NCBI GenBank assembly: GCA_949358305.1
Contig: OX442314.1
Coordinates: 52,833,369-52,897,368, forward strand
From: Strigamia acuminata
Taxonomy: Eukaryota > Arthropoda > Chilopoda > Geophilomorpha > Linotaeniidae
Reading direction: 5' to 3'
Length of the DNA: 64,000 nucleotides
A program made the position numbers and the translations under genes. The first letter of the stretch is position 1. The number at the start of each line of letters is the position of its first letter. Positions 10,732-21,379 of the stretch are shown in pieces. The notes beneath the pieces were generated by a model. The model had not been told where the DNA came from. It saw nothing but the letters and a program-made list of their open reading frames with translations, and made no database searches.

Positions 10732-11378
10732 AAACTTCTGAGTTGGCTCTGCACTGTCCAGGATTTTTATTAATTTTATAAAATTAAAAAAATAAAGAAA
10801 TCCAATATATTGTCAACAAGCAGTTTTGTAAAAGAATTCGTATTCTGTTTCAGTTTACTCTTTATTTTCTTTATTTTTAAATTTTCCTTCTTCCTATATA
10901 ATATTCACTGATTTGTCCAAATCTGTATATTTTGTGTCAATAATTTTTATCAAAATATATTTTTCCACTGCATGTGACATTACTACTTTATTCATTTTTT
11001 TTGTAATTTCAATGGAAAAAAGTGAAATTTCAATGGTAAAAGGAAGATTTCTTCAGGAACAAAGTGCTGGAGTGTTTTCTTTTTCTTTTTAGCTTGTATT
11101 TCTCTGGTTAAAAATCCATCATTTTGTATTTATTCTGTGATCTGCCAAGTTATTATTCATTTTTTTCTCTGTTTTTTTTTTGGGCAATTCAAGTTTCTTT
11201 GAACATCGCCCAAGGAAAGTGGGTTTTTTAGCGGCTCTGTTTTTGATGTGTTTTGTCGTTATGCCGCGCGGAAGCGCTGTTTGATCAGCAACAAAGCCCG
11301 CCATTTTGTCTAACCAAATGGGTTGCTAAGGAAGATGCTGCCGTACAAACGCACACAGGAAAGAAAGCGAAATAAATA
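10732..11378. other. No supported feature
   Basis: T-rich noncoding DNA. One weak frame on the minus strand (11119-11304) has no recognisable domain. Confidence 0.4.
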
Positions 11379-12148
11379 TACAGGGTGTCCTGCCGAACAC
11401 CTACCAGGTGAATTATTTCACAATCATGTAAATTTAAAAATACTTTTGATTATGAATTTAAGTTAATGACATGTGACGAATTCAATGAAACATGTTAAAT
11501 TCCTGTGAAATTGTTGCATCACTGTTTTGCAACTCGTAACTTTTAAACCAACAACGCTACGCAAAAAATGTCAATTGCAAAGTTGTAGAGAATCATCTAA
11601 TTAGTCTAGAACTGTTCTTAAAAAAATTATTTCTTACTGAAACGTTTTGAGAAAAAAAGGTTTGAAATGTCAGTCTACTCAGCTTTAGAACCTAAAACTA
11701 TCATGTGAAATGTATTTCCAAAATAAATTATTTCCTTTCTTTTGTGTTTCCTTTCTTCTACTTACAAGTATGACCCAATAAAGTGTCCTAATTGAGGATT
11801 AGCTAGGTTGCCTCAATAGTTTTAAGTTACAAGGCTGAGTTACAAAGCTGAGTAGACTAACATTTCAAACCTTTTTTTCTCGAAACTTTTCAGTAAGAGA
11901 TAATTTTTTTAAGAACAGCTCTAGACTAATTAGAAGGTGCTCTACAACTTTGCAATTGACATTTTTTGCGTAGCATTGTTGGTTTAAAAGTTACGAGTTG
12001 CAAAACAGTGATGCAACATGAATTTAACATAACTTATTTCATTGAATTCGTCACATGTCGTTTACTTAAATTCATAATCAATTGTTTTTTTGAATTAACA
12101 TGATTATGAAATAATTCACCTGGTAGGTGTTCGGCGGGACACCCTGTA
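11379..12148. mobile_element. Long foldback element with TA flanks
   Basis: The ends are CAGGGTGTCC at 11381 and GGACACCCTG ending at 12146, flanked by TA on both sides, as in Tc1/mariner-type insertions. The inverted arms run about 300 bp each and are imperfect (for example TTGCAACTCGTAACTTTTAAAC at 11528 against its complement near 11980). No transposase frame is present, so it is non-autonomous. A related end (GGACACCC near 19642) occurs further along. Copy at 53360-54129. Confidence 0.75.
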
Positions 12149-12600
12149 TATGCTTGCAAAAAAAAACGAAAGAAATAAGATTTGCTTTTCAAAAAAACGA
12201 AATAAACAAGCTATGATTTTTACAAAAAACGTAATGAGTCGTTTTTTTTTCTTAATAAATACATTTGTGGACGTCGTGTATTTCTTACCCAACTGGCTTT
12301 CGATCTTGTGAGAGATCATGTTGAGCGGATGGAAGTCCCATAAGCTGCACTTAAAAAATAGCACCTGATGATGCCTAGGCTTAAAAATCATTCTGATTGT
12401 CATTTTGTTTAGTTGAAGGTTTCTTGGTTGCTAATTAAATTTGTTTATTTATAAATTGTCTTTTCATTTATTCAAGTCTGTATCTTGTAAAAAGTTAGTT
12501 TATTAACTCTGTGAATAAAGTTAATTGAGATTTACATTAAATTTGAGTTTTGCTTGTTTTCTCACTAAAAAACACGTAACAATACGATCTAGCAGCATGC
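12149..12600. other. No supported feature
   Basis: AT-rich DNA between the foldback element and a cysteine-rich frame; nothing recognisable. Confidence 0.4.
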
Positions 12601-12936
12601 ATGTTCTGCCCCCTTTTATCTCTCGTTGTCGCCTGCAACACGTGTATTAGCACTCCGAGTGCGTACACTTGTAAGGCTATTACTGCAACACGAAGGAACG
12701 TGGGATCACATTACGAAAAAGAAACCGGAGTTACCCCCACCGGCCATTGCTTAAAAAATTGTAGAGAACGTAATACTCGCGAAAACAAAGCCCTCTCGAC
12801 AATTTGCCTCAGCAGTTGCGATCCCAACAGATCATTGCGGGGAATGTTGGGATGCCTTAAAGGCTGCTCACCATCCAGCAACCAGGGCGAGGAAAGCAAG
12901 CTTAAGAAGGGAGTTCCTTCAACTACGGCAACATGA
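12601..12936 (+). CDS. Hypothetical cysteine-rich ORF with CX3C pairs
   Basis: The 111-residue frame begins with a moderately hydrophobic stretch (MFCPLLSLVVACNTC) that could act as a weak signal sequence. It contains three CX3C pairs, CLKNC, CLSSC and CLKGC, at roughly regular spacing. I do not recognise the family. The opposite strand (12711-13019) has an overlapping frame beginning with a leucine-rich segment that also looks like a signal peptide but has no ATG, so the coding strand is uncertain. No promoter or splice evidence decides it. It could be a chance frame. Copy at 54582-54917. Confidence 0.25.
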   Translation: MFCPLLSLVVACNTCISTPSAYTCKAITATRRNVGSHYEKETGVTPTGHCLKNCRERNTRENKALSTICLSSCDPNRSLRGMLGCLKGCSPSSNQGEESKLKKGVPSTTAT

Positions 12937-13104
12937 CAACGAAACTGGCCAAAGAATTTCACTGGCGAGCCATTCTGCTCACCCCAGGCTAGAACGATGA
13001 GGCTACCCAAAAGTAACAAGAGAAAAGGAAATGTGGACTAAAATTCTTTCTAAGATAAAACATTCTTTTGATAATTGGGTATTTTCCTAATGTTGCTAAT
13101 GCGA

Positions 13105-13280
13105 CTATCATTTGGGAATGTGGGCATACAATACACTTATGTAAATGCACAATTCATTCAGGAATGCGGGCTTACAATACACTCAAGTAAATGCCACATG
13201 CATTTAGGAATGCTGGTTTGCAATACAAAGAATAAGCAAATGCTGCATAAATGTGGGAGTGCAGTCGTACAACACTCAAT
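13105..13280 (+). repeat. Degenerate tandem repeat, about 60-bp unit
   Basis: A unit containing GGAATG(C/T)GGGC, ACAATACACT and AAATGC recurs about three times with substitutions and small indels. An 81-residue open frame runs through it but is most simply explained by the repeat. Copy at 55086-55261. Confidence 0.5.
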
Positions 13281-13640
13281 TCAAAACACAGAAAATAATG
13301 ATGTTAACAGATATATGTGAGAGGAATTAAAAATTGACCAGAGCTCTCTTCTGGTTTCACTGTCTGACTAATTGAGTCATCAGTTTATCCAGGGGTGACC
13401 ACGTGGAGGTAGAGAGTTGGATTTTACACCCCCTATTAATTAAGAAAACACTAAACTTACTTGGTTGCATTTACAAAGACCACATCATTAAATCGAAATG
13501 CGAGTCATCAAATGGAACAATTAAAAATAAGCAACTTTAGGTTTAAAAAAAATTAAATATTCTCGGAAATATTTCATATAACTACGTTAATGCTGAGTTA
13601 ATTGGACTTCAAAAGTGTTTGATAAATGTAGTGAGAAACG

Positions 13641-13843
13641 GGCAGAATGACGGTTTACGGGCGACCCGAAAAAGAAGTGGTTTGCATAAAAAAACCAGCA
13701 AGGTGAGGTTCGCGGGGGTCAAGGGGGGGCGCAGCCCCCCCCTTGTTAGCCCTTCTTGGAGTTTTAATTTTTAATTTTTTCTTTAATTTGAACTGAATTT
13801 AATAAACTTGATTTTTGGGTCGCCCGTAAACCGTCATTCTACC
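13641..13843. mobile_element. 203-bp MITE with 8-bp target duplication
   Basis: The terminal inverted repeats are 27 bp with one mismatch, reading GG(C/T)AGAATGACGG inward from each end. The flanks carry an exact 8-bp direct repeat GAGAAACG (13633-13640 and 13844-13851). An 8-bp duplication is typical of hAT and P superfamilies. The centre has a GC-rich palindrome (GGGGGGGCGCAGCCCCCCC). No coding capacity. Copy at 55622-55824. Confidence 0.8.
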
Positions 13844-13851
13844 GAGAAACG

Positions 13852-14569
13852 TTTGGATAAATTTCAATTCGGTAGAACACAAGTTACCAGAACTTGCGAA
13901 TTTCTCTCGTTTTTAACAAAAACGCAATTCCGATAAAGCAAGAACTTAGGTAATAAAAAATGCTGAGATTGAAATTGAGGATAAATGCAACGAATTAAAA
14001 AAGAAAAAAGCATCGGGAATACAACCAGAATCAATATGTCCGCCGCCTCTGCCTCCATCGTGCAACGACACAATTTACCGTGACTTGGACATTTCCAGTT
14101 TGTGACTAAAATGCAGCTTTGAGCATCGGTAAAACAAATTCTCGCACTGAATTTGAAAATAAAGGAAAGAAATTACTACAGATTAATGGGAAAGGACCAT
14201 CGGAATTACCCATCTGATCAAACAAGCCAGCCTGCCTCCAACGCGCAACGTTCCATCATGAGGAGTAAAGTCTACGAGGTTTACATTTGAAAAAACAGGA
14301 GTTTCTCCTAAAGACAGAACCAATCTTCAAAATTAATTACTTCATTGGATTTTTAAGTATCGACGTTTATAAATCCGTTCGTATCCATCCAAATATTTTT
14401 AAAGATTTTATTTCAATTTTTTTCCACATTATCAATATTAAAATAAACATTTTTTTATGGAAAAAAGTTTAATCAATTAAAAATCAAAATCCGTATTACG
14501 TTAAATTACTATTTAAAAAAATTCAAAAAGGTGTTCTAATCGGACTGTGAAGACATTCCGATGGGCTTC
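13852..14569. other. No supported feature
   Basis: AT-rich DNA with several short frames on both strands. A phrase at 14035-14080 (MSAASASIVQRHN on the plus strand) is open but short and unassigned. Confidence 0.35.
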
Positions 14570-16085
14570 CGCTTGGTATTGAACACGATGAAATTAATCG
14601 AAGACTTGGATCTTCCCTATTGCAGCTGGCTTAAAGCGCTGTTGCCAATTGACTCGCCACCACAGCAATTGCTCTGGTGTCGAGTCGATTGGCAACATCA
14701 GGAAGTTGATCTTCGAGTCCGATGACGACGCCATCGAGGACTAGCTGGATACTGGTGGATAAAATGAAAAACTGAATTATGCCTTGTCGACCAAGCATCA
14801 TGTTGACCAAGTTTTTGGTCAATTTATTCTTAAATCAAACAGTTTTGTGATGCAGAAATCAGTATTTATCAAATTTATTTTCAGCAAATTTTGTTTTGAT
14901 TCAACAGATGGAGCCACTGTGGCAAATTTGGTGGCAGTTTAATGTTTAAGGCCCGAAACAAACCACAATTTTACGTCGGAATATCATCAACAGGATCGAA
15001 AATGCAGACATTAACGGACATGGCTATTTAAATTCTTTTTGGGTCCCTTATTATTCAACGGCAGGTTTTAGAAATGGAGGGCGTTCGAAAGAGAAACAGT
15101 GGAGTTAATCGATTACTTGGATAAACTACGTGAGTGTTACACGGGTTTGTGGATTTGTTTCGTTATTATCAATATGAAATTGTTTGATTTAGCTCGTCTA
15201 GTTCGTGGAGAAATTCTGAAGAAGTTGAATAACTCGGATTTTTGGGACGAAAGTGTTCGCTAGCCAGGCGCGTGTGTTGTTGCTTTATTTGTGCGCGAAG
15301 AGCAGAAAGAACTTTTGATGTATTTTTCCAGTCCAAATTTTGATTTTGCTTTTTTGCTGAGAGTTTGTAAAAAAAGAGAACTATCTAATGGCCTTGTTAA
15401 CAGAAAAGGTGCATTTACAATAGAAATAAAATGCAATTGCAGGTAGGAAAATGCATTCTGTGGTGCAAAAATTGCATCTTGAGATGCAATAATGCATTTT
15501 CAAGTGTAAATTTTTAAGAGTAAATGCATATTCAAGCAAAAAAATGCATTTGCAGACGGCAAGATGGATCTTGAGAAGCAAAAATTGCATTTTCTAACAA
15601 AAAATGCTTTATTGGATAAAAAACATATTTTGTACATGCACGTTAATGTTAAATCCAAAAGACATGCACATTCAACATGTCATTGCCGTGTACGTTCGAC
15701 ATTCTTAAAAAAAATTTGTTTTAATTCTACTAATTGTCTCTATTCGCACAGAATCTGATGATGATAGAAATGTCCTCCGAATGTCCACTGACAGCCAATG
15801 CCTACAAACAAATGTGCCACTGTTTGCCAAATTTGCAGAGACTAGACATTTCTGATACCATCGTTGAAGACTACTTATACAGGTCGGCCATTTGCCACTT
15901 GTTGAGCTTGCCGCCAATGGATTCATAGAATATTTTGTGAGAAAACCGTACGGAGAGGACTCCACACTCTGGACAACTCGGTAATTAATACTACCAAAGA
16001 GGTAGGATCGTCACATATTGATCGAAGACTCGGACCTTCACTATTGCAGCTGGCTCAAAGCGCTGTTGCCAATCGACGCGACAAG
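14570..16085 (+). pseudogene. Fragments of an LRR-type (ZYG11-like?) gene
   Basis: Scattered exon-like pieces: IEDLDLPYCSWLKALLP near 14590; an exon pair near 15083-15262, joined over GTGAGT...TTTAG, giving ETVELIDYLDKL and GEILKKLNNSDFWDESVR before a stop; and QMCHCLPNLQRLDISDT near 15806-15857, a typical leucine-rich-repeat phrase. The 14590 segment is repeated at about 16015-16085 with substitutions, so the locus is internally duplicated. The order resembles an F-box/ZYG11-style protein (N-terminal helices, then LRRs), but no continuous frame exists. The assignment is tentative. Copy at 56551-58066. Confidence 0.35.
15405..15605. repeat. TGCATTT-rich degenerate repeat
   Basis: The heptamer TGCATTT or its complement occurs many times in both orientations, at irregular spacing of about 15-30 bp. 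It reads as a degenerated simple array and explains the short open frames on both strands. Copy at 57386-57586. Confidence 0.5.
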
Positions 16086-16098
16086 TTATTGCAACACA

Positions 16099-16428
16099 AC
16101 GCTCAATAGTCGACCACCATCTATTTAATGCGACAATTATCTTATCACGAAGTTTTCAATTACAGTTTGTCCCGCCCTTGCCACGCCCGTCAACGAAATT
16201 GTGAAAAAGCTCATCAAAACTTGTTTACATTTATGAACGCATTGCGATCAATTTTCAATTATTGTTCATAAATATAAAGAGATTTTAAAGAGCTTTTTCA
16301 CAATTTCGTTGACGGGTGTAGCAAGGGCGGGACAAATGTAATTGAAACCTTCGTGAGAAGATACCGGTAATTGCTTTTCATAGATTAATCTAGACGTTAA
16401 ATGAGATGCGGGGCAAATATTGAGCGTT
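16099..16428. mobile_element. Foldback element, 330 bp
   Basis: The outer arms AACGCTCAATA (16099-16109) and TATTGAGCGTT (16418-16428) are inverted. The inner arms around TTTGTCCCGCCCTTGC and GCAAGGGCGGGACAAA, with CGTCAACGAAATTGTG and its complement, extend to about 16213 and 16291. The loop is AT-rich. No coding capacity and no clear target duplication. Copy at 58080-58409. Confidence 0.6.
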
Positions 16429-16784
16429 GCATAGAAATAACTAAGTAGCCAATGATTACTTATTGGTCAAAGAAGTAAATTTTATATTGTTTAATTCGGC
16501 AATTAGTTATGACAAAACACTTTAATTTTTAGAGAAAAACCAAAAATAAGTTTTTACACGAATAACAAATGTAACCTTTTGGTGGAAATGGATGAAGAAA
16601 ACAAAAATCAATTACTCGTATAAACAATTATAGAATTCATGGTGCAACATACGGATCAATTACTGTTCCATTAGCAGTTAATTTCAAATAAATCATAAAA
16701 TATTTATTTTTAATCAAAACCAAAGAAGATTCAACAAAAAAGATATCAATACTTTCTTTCACTGTAATTACATTTTGTACACAG

Positions 16785-16980
16785 AATCCTCCAAGAATTT
16801 CGATCTGATCTGTTGTTGTTTTGTGCCACTGCGAGTTGGAGTTGTGCAGCATTTCCTTGGCCCGTGGCCCACATCCCGTTTGACCAAAGCCATGAGCACG
16901 AGGACGCTGAGTGTGCAATTTTGGACCTTTTAAACATTCATCGCTCACGTTTCTGCATCGCGATTATCCAACACGATCAG
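16785..16980 (+). other. Possible orphan coding exon
   Basis: A 196-nt segment is bounded by an acceptor-like TTTTGTACACAG and a consensus donor CAG/GTAAGT. One frame is open throughout and ends DLLNIHRSRFCIAIIQHDQ before the donor; it is rich in Cys, Trp and His. I recognise no family and see no partner exons, so it may be a remnant of a lost gene or chance. Copy at 58766-58961. Confidence 0.3.
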
Positions 16981-17295
16981 GTAAGTGCGTCTTATTAATG
17001 ATTCTCTACAGTAAGTCTGTTTTGAAAAGTAAAAGTCAAACCCCAGGGGTTGTAAAATGAATGAAAATTTGAAAAAAAAATGATAATTGGATAGATAAAA
17101 ATAATTTGCAACTAGCTACAAATTGTTGAAATATCACAGCTTAGATGCGAGGTATTTTATTACGTAATTTCTGCTCAGAGAGCCACAGCCAGGAGAGCCG
17201 CTTCCAACGGCAGAATCTTGTGGCGGGGCACGAGCAAAACGATTATGATTAAATTGTTGAAAGCTACCATATGTAAATTTCCAGCAAGGAAAAAC
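16981..17295. other. No supported feature
   Basis: Noncoding AT-rich DNA downstream of the possible exon; nothing recognised. Confidence 0.4.
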
Positions 17296-18165
17296 ACTAG
17301 CTGCATTCAAAAATTAAAATATTTGTGTTTTAACAATTGTAGTTTAAGTGTATTTTAAGTTTTAATTTTGAGTGTGAGAATTTTAACTCTATTTTATAAA
17401 ATTGACAACATGTGTTGACTTTTACATGACATCATTGATCACCTGATGTGTAATAAATTCCAAAATGTAGCATATAATACTCTCCAAGTGATTAGAAAGA
17501 AGTATGCATTGTTGGAATGTTATTATTTTTAGTAAGATTTAAAAATTTTATGCTTTGCTAGTAGAAGGGAGGAAGAAATTTTAAAAGAGTATGACCAACT
17601 GACAACAGAGGTCATTGACAGCATCAATTCAGAGAGAAAGTGATTGGACACGAAAGAAGAAATTAATTAATAAAGCAACTAAATAATATTTATTAACAAT
17701 CTTAGTTAGAAAAATACCAAAATTTATGGTTTGAATAAGAATGATGAAAAATTAAAGAAGCAATTTAAAAACATGTTCACATGTGAGTTACCTATTTTCA
17801 TGAAAATTCTTCAGAAATTAAAATTCAAAATTTTTGTATTTATGTTTTATGAGTGTGTAGCACAAAAATTTAAAATATAACAGGAAGTGATGTGATAAGT
17901 TTTGAAGTGATGTCATATAACTACAGATAAAATATTAATTTGTGAGTGCTTGAATTTTAACTGAATTTTGCTTCAATTTTTATAAATCTTTGTATTCAAA
18001 TGTAATGCATAACTACACTTAAAATTGAAGTAAAATAGAGTTTAGTGAAATTGTATTTTAGTTTGTATTTTTACCGATTTTAGTTTTATAGACAGGAAAT
18101 GATGTCATTTTTGTTTTAAAATGGAACTAAAACACAAAATGTTTTAATTTTTGAATGCAGCTAGT
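17296..18165. mobile_element. 870-bp element with long terminal inverted repeats
   Basis: The ends are ACTAGCTGCATTC and GAATGCAGCTAGT. The inverted arms extend about 37 bp with few mismatches and weaker pairing continues inward (AACTCTATTTTA against TAAAATAGAGTT). The interior is AT-rich and noncoding. I could not find a convincing target duplication. Copy at 59277-60146. Confidence 0.6.
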
Positions 18166-18509
18166 CACATGATGATCACAAATCGGAGTTCAGAGTCTTA
18201 GGTCGAATTTTGTTAGTCTCTAATCATTTGGTCGTTTTGAGGGAAAAATGCAGCACGTCTTAACGAAGTGAACTTTATTTTTACACTAAAAAGAACCAGG
18301 GTTTTTAAGATAATTGGTTCTGGGAAAAAAGGGGGGTTTTGGGTTCAAGGGTCAATGTTCGGGGAATCGAAAAGGAGGTCACTCAGTGGTGGCCAAATAC
18401 AGAATTAAATCAAAGAAATCATCAAAAATAAGCATAAGAAATAAACAAATATAAATTTCACCAAATGCGAAATTTCACACTGCGCCCCAGAGGAGGGAGA
18501 AAAAACTGT
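18166..18509. other. Flank of BEL/Pao fragment, unassigned
   Basis: No gene. It may include sequence 3' of the integrase fragment on the minus strand, but no LTR edge can be placed. Confidence 0.35.
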
Positions 18510-19156
18510 TCAATTTGTTACTAGCTCACTCATCCAATTCGAGGAGGCATAATCGTTGAATTGGTCTTGAAACGGGTTTTGCGTTATCGAGTCGTAAAGA
18601 AGCTTCAAGTCCTTTTCGGCACGCTTGAAGGTCTTGGCGTTGTCCGACCTTATTACTCGGGGGAGTCCTCGGCGACCTGCACATCTCGTGAAAGCGTCTA
18701 TAAATGTTTCGCTAGTCAAATTTGACACCAGTTCGAGAAGTATTCCTCTCGTGACAGCGCACGTAGAGAGTGCAACGTAGCTCTTGCTGCCGTTCCTTAA
18801 AATCAATGGTCCCGCAAAATCCATTCCTGTTACCTCGAAGAGGTAGCTTGGTTCGACACGATCATTTGGAAGTGGGGCTTCTGCTTGCGTCATAGTTGGT
18901 TGTAGGCCCTTTCGACATGCGACGCAATGGCATAAAATCGATTTTATTGCTCTTCGAGCCTTGGACATCCAAAATCGTAATCGAAACTTGGAAAGCGTAT
19001 CACCCAATCTTTTCGTAGTTTTCGGAGTGGGAACAACGTTGGCCCAATCGCAATCTCAACACGCAAATTGTCTTTGACAAAATTCCAAAGTAAACCCAAA
19101 ACTGATGTTTCCTCTTTTTCGGATTCTGTATCACTGGCTGTACAGAACTCAATCAA
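18510..19156 (-). pseudogene. BEL/Pao retrotransposon integrase fragment
   Basis: The minus-strand frame 18510-19007 contains RFWMSKARRAIKSIL, CVACRKG, PSYLFEVTGMDFAGPL, CAVTRGILLELVSNLT, RRGLPRVIRSDNAKTFKRA: the zinc-binding end and the first two catalytic Asp regions of a BEL/Pao-type integrase, in order. A second frame (18925-19156) upstream gives SVLGLLWNFVKDNL, matching the polyprotein segment before the integrase, so a frameshift separates the two. Reverse transcriptase, the final catalytic Glu and LTRs are absent. An old truncated insertion. Copy at 60491-61137. Confidence 0.8.
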
Positions 19157-20886
19157 ATGTCATGCAGAACTGTCAAGCTGCCGAAGGACAACACATCGAA
19201 CAACTACTTAAGTGATATTTAGAAACCAACTACCAACCATCCACCCACACTCCCTCCTACCCAATAATTATTCCGGTGATCCATAATATGCGCAATATTC
19301 ATACGCGCAACATGTAAGAATAATTCTTAAATGCGATGTTGCGCATATGAATAGCACTGCCATGCGTTACTGCGATATCCCGCGTTCTGAAAAATTTAAC
19401 TTAAGATAACTAAAATAAGTTGGATACTACTAATTTGATAATGCTCTACAACTTTGTAATTGGAAATTTTGCTGCATCTTAAACGGTTTAAAAGTTAGGA
19501 AATGAATGACTTTGAAAATGACCTTCAAGGTCAAATTTGATGACGTCATTGGATTGCTCTCACCCAACTTCCTACACGATTGCTTCATCAAAGTTGGCCT
19601 AGATGCAATTGCTCAGGAAATATTTGGAGGGAATCAGACTTTTAGGACACCCTATATATGTTACTTGAGCCTTTCTACTGCTTCGGTTGTCCTGTTGTTT
19701 GCGCAGACAGCAACTGTCTGATGATTGCTCAGACAGCGCTCCTACACATTCTGCGGGCCTATGACAACCTGCATACGGCGTACACTTGACGTGGGGATGG
19801 TAGTAAAGCCTCCATGTCCGGGTGCCCGATGACGGCTGTGTGGCCGTGAGGAGATTGTGTCCGGCGACGCGTAGGATACCGTCGGGCGCTTAATTCAATC
19901 AACAGTGTTCCTCAAGGCATGCCAGATTTGGTAAAACACAGCAGCCAAACTGCGTGTTGAAAACGAGTTACAGAAGTGAAACAACTACAACTCGAAATAG
20001 TTTTAGTTAAAGTAACTTCCCAACTAGTTTATGTCACAACTCACCATTGTGCAAAAACACGGATACTTCTTCAAGAATTGACCAAACTGAAGCATAGCCA
20101 CTTATAGCATGTACTTGCAAGAGTAAATGTGTGGCTGTAATACCAACTTTATGTAAGCAGAATTATTACGAGTATTTACTGAATAAGTAATACTCTAATA
20201 AATACATCCATTACACGAACCGGAACCAGAAGTCATACGCAGTAACTCGCAACAGTATGTGAAACCCATTTTGACATATCACACCAACTATAATTGTCGT
20301 AAAACATTTATAAGAGGTCAATTGGTAAATGGCTCTCACTAGCCATTTAAACTTATAACCGTCCCAGGTTGTGGCGATGCAGATAAAGTCAACCGCAAAT
20401 CCTCGGATACTCTAACCCTTTTACACAGATTCGAACCGGACCCAGATGCCCCTACCAGGACCAGATGAATGTCAAACTCAGATGACATCTTTTGCCACAT
20501 CAGAAGCCAACTTGATATTATCTCAGCGCCTTACAGGCTACTAGATGTATAGTTCAAATCCTCAGTTTGGCCAATTGTCGGCATAGTTACTGTATAATTA
20601 TTTATGCACATTGATTAATATAATCACTTTACGGTGATTATATTTCATATTAATAAACATGTTATGTCTTGATAACCACATGCCTCATTATTTTACCCAC
20701 AGTTCACACTTTAGGTTTGTAAGCCTTCTCTCAACATTGAAAGATAGACTTGCTTGTTATGCTTAAATTACCCAATTTGAGCGGAGAGCGTCATCGTCAC
20801 AAATGGAACAACCATGAGGAGACCCATACAGCGACTGTCATCTCAAAGTGGAAATGAAGGTCTACTCCCCCGGGGTCGGGGGGGAC
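19157..20886. other. Unassigned repeat-like DNA
   Basis: Short inverted sequences at 19290-19345 (ATACGCGCAACAT against ATGTTGCGCATAT) and 19700-19730 (CAGACAGCAACTGTCTG region) form small hairpins. The stretch 19440-19645 ends GGACACCC and shares CTCTACAACTTTG with the foldback element at 11379, so it is probably a truncated relative. The rest, to 20886, may be the internal part of the Copia-like element, but no pol motif is visible. Confidence 0.35.
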
Positions 20887-21066
20887 TGTTGAAACTGAAG
20901 TTCAAAAGGGGCGAGAATTGGGGGGAAATTGCAAGTGACGCCATGTTTGGTCACTAGAGGGTCACTTTGGTGACCCACAATGTAAAAGGATGAGTTTATG
21001 TGTTTTAAAGGGAGGAAAAGTTAGTTTTACTTGGTTTCTGTTTTTAAAATAAAGGTCACTGTTACA
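20887..21066 (+). repeat. Small Copia-like 3' LTR (tentative)
   Basis: A polypurine tract (GGGTCGGGGGGGA) ends just before TGTTGAAACTG at 20887. About 180 bp later a segment ends ACTGTTACA, with AATAAA near 21049. TGTTGA...TTACA ends and the short length resemble Copia-type LTRs. No matching 5' LTR or pol was found. Copy at 62868-63047. Confidence 0.35.
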
Positions 21067-21379
21067 AATGTAATCCTAGTACATGCGTGCTTCTTTTTGC
21101 AAGAGGTGAAAATCCAGTAGAATCATTGCCATCAGCTTTCTAAAGCTATTTTTATTCGAACTCCCATCAAATATCGAGTTGCAGCCGCAACAAATCAGTT
21201 TTGATCAGTTGTTATAACAACGTTTCAATGTGTCAATTCAACATGTTGAAAAGTAAAAATATTAAACAAAATTGCACTCAAGAATAATACTTAAAAACTG
21301 CAACTAAATTAACTTTTAGATTAGCAACAAAAATCAATTAACTTTTATATTAAATTTCAACTCTAAAAGCAACACAAGT
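21067..21379. repeat. AT-rich degenerate repeat flanking the solo LTR
   Basis: From about 21280, degenerate copies of a roughly 40-bp unit (TCTAAAAGCAAC(A/G)CAAG, then TTAATTTTTATAT) occur. The same unit resumes after the solo LTR at 22381-22430 and again at 37815-37975. Confidence 0.4.

Noticed and set aside
12711-13019. Minus-strand secreted protein with a leucine-rich signal peptide
   Set aside because: There is no ATG in frame before a stop, and most of the frame is antisense to the CX3C ORF. Kept only as an alternative in that entry.
13075-13320. C2H2 zinc-finger remnant suggested by ECG and H-rich words
   Set aside because: Cys and His spacing does not fit C2H2 fingers, and the pattern follows the DNA-level tandem repeat.
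13864-14073. Minus-strand 69-residue frame
   Set aside because: No domain and no splice or promoter context.
20380-20580. tRNA or SINE with B-box-like GGTTCGAATC (minus strand near 20428-20440) and GTTCAAATCC (near 20551)
   Set aside because: The flanking bases do not pair as a T stem, and no A box or cloverleaf could be built.
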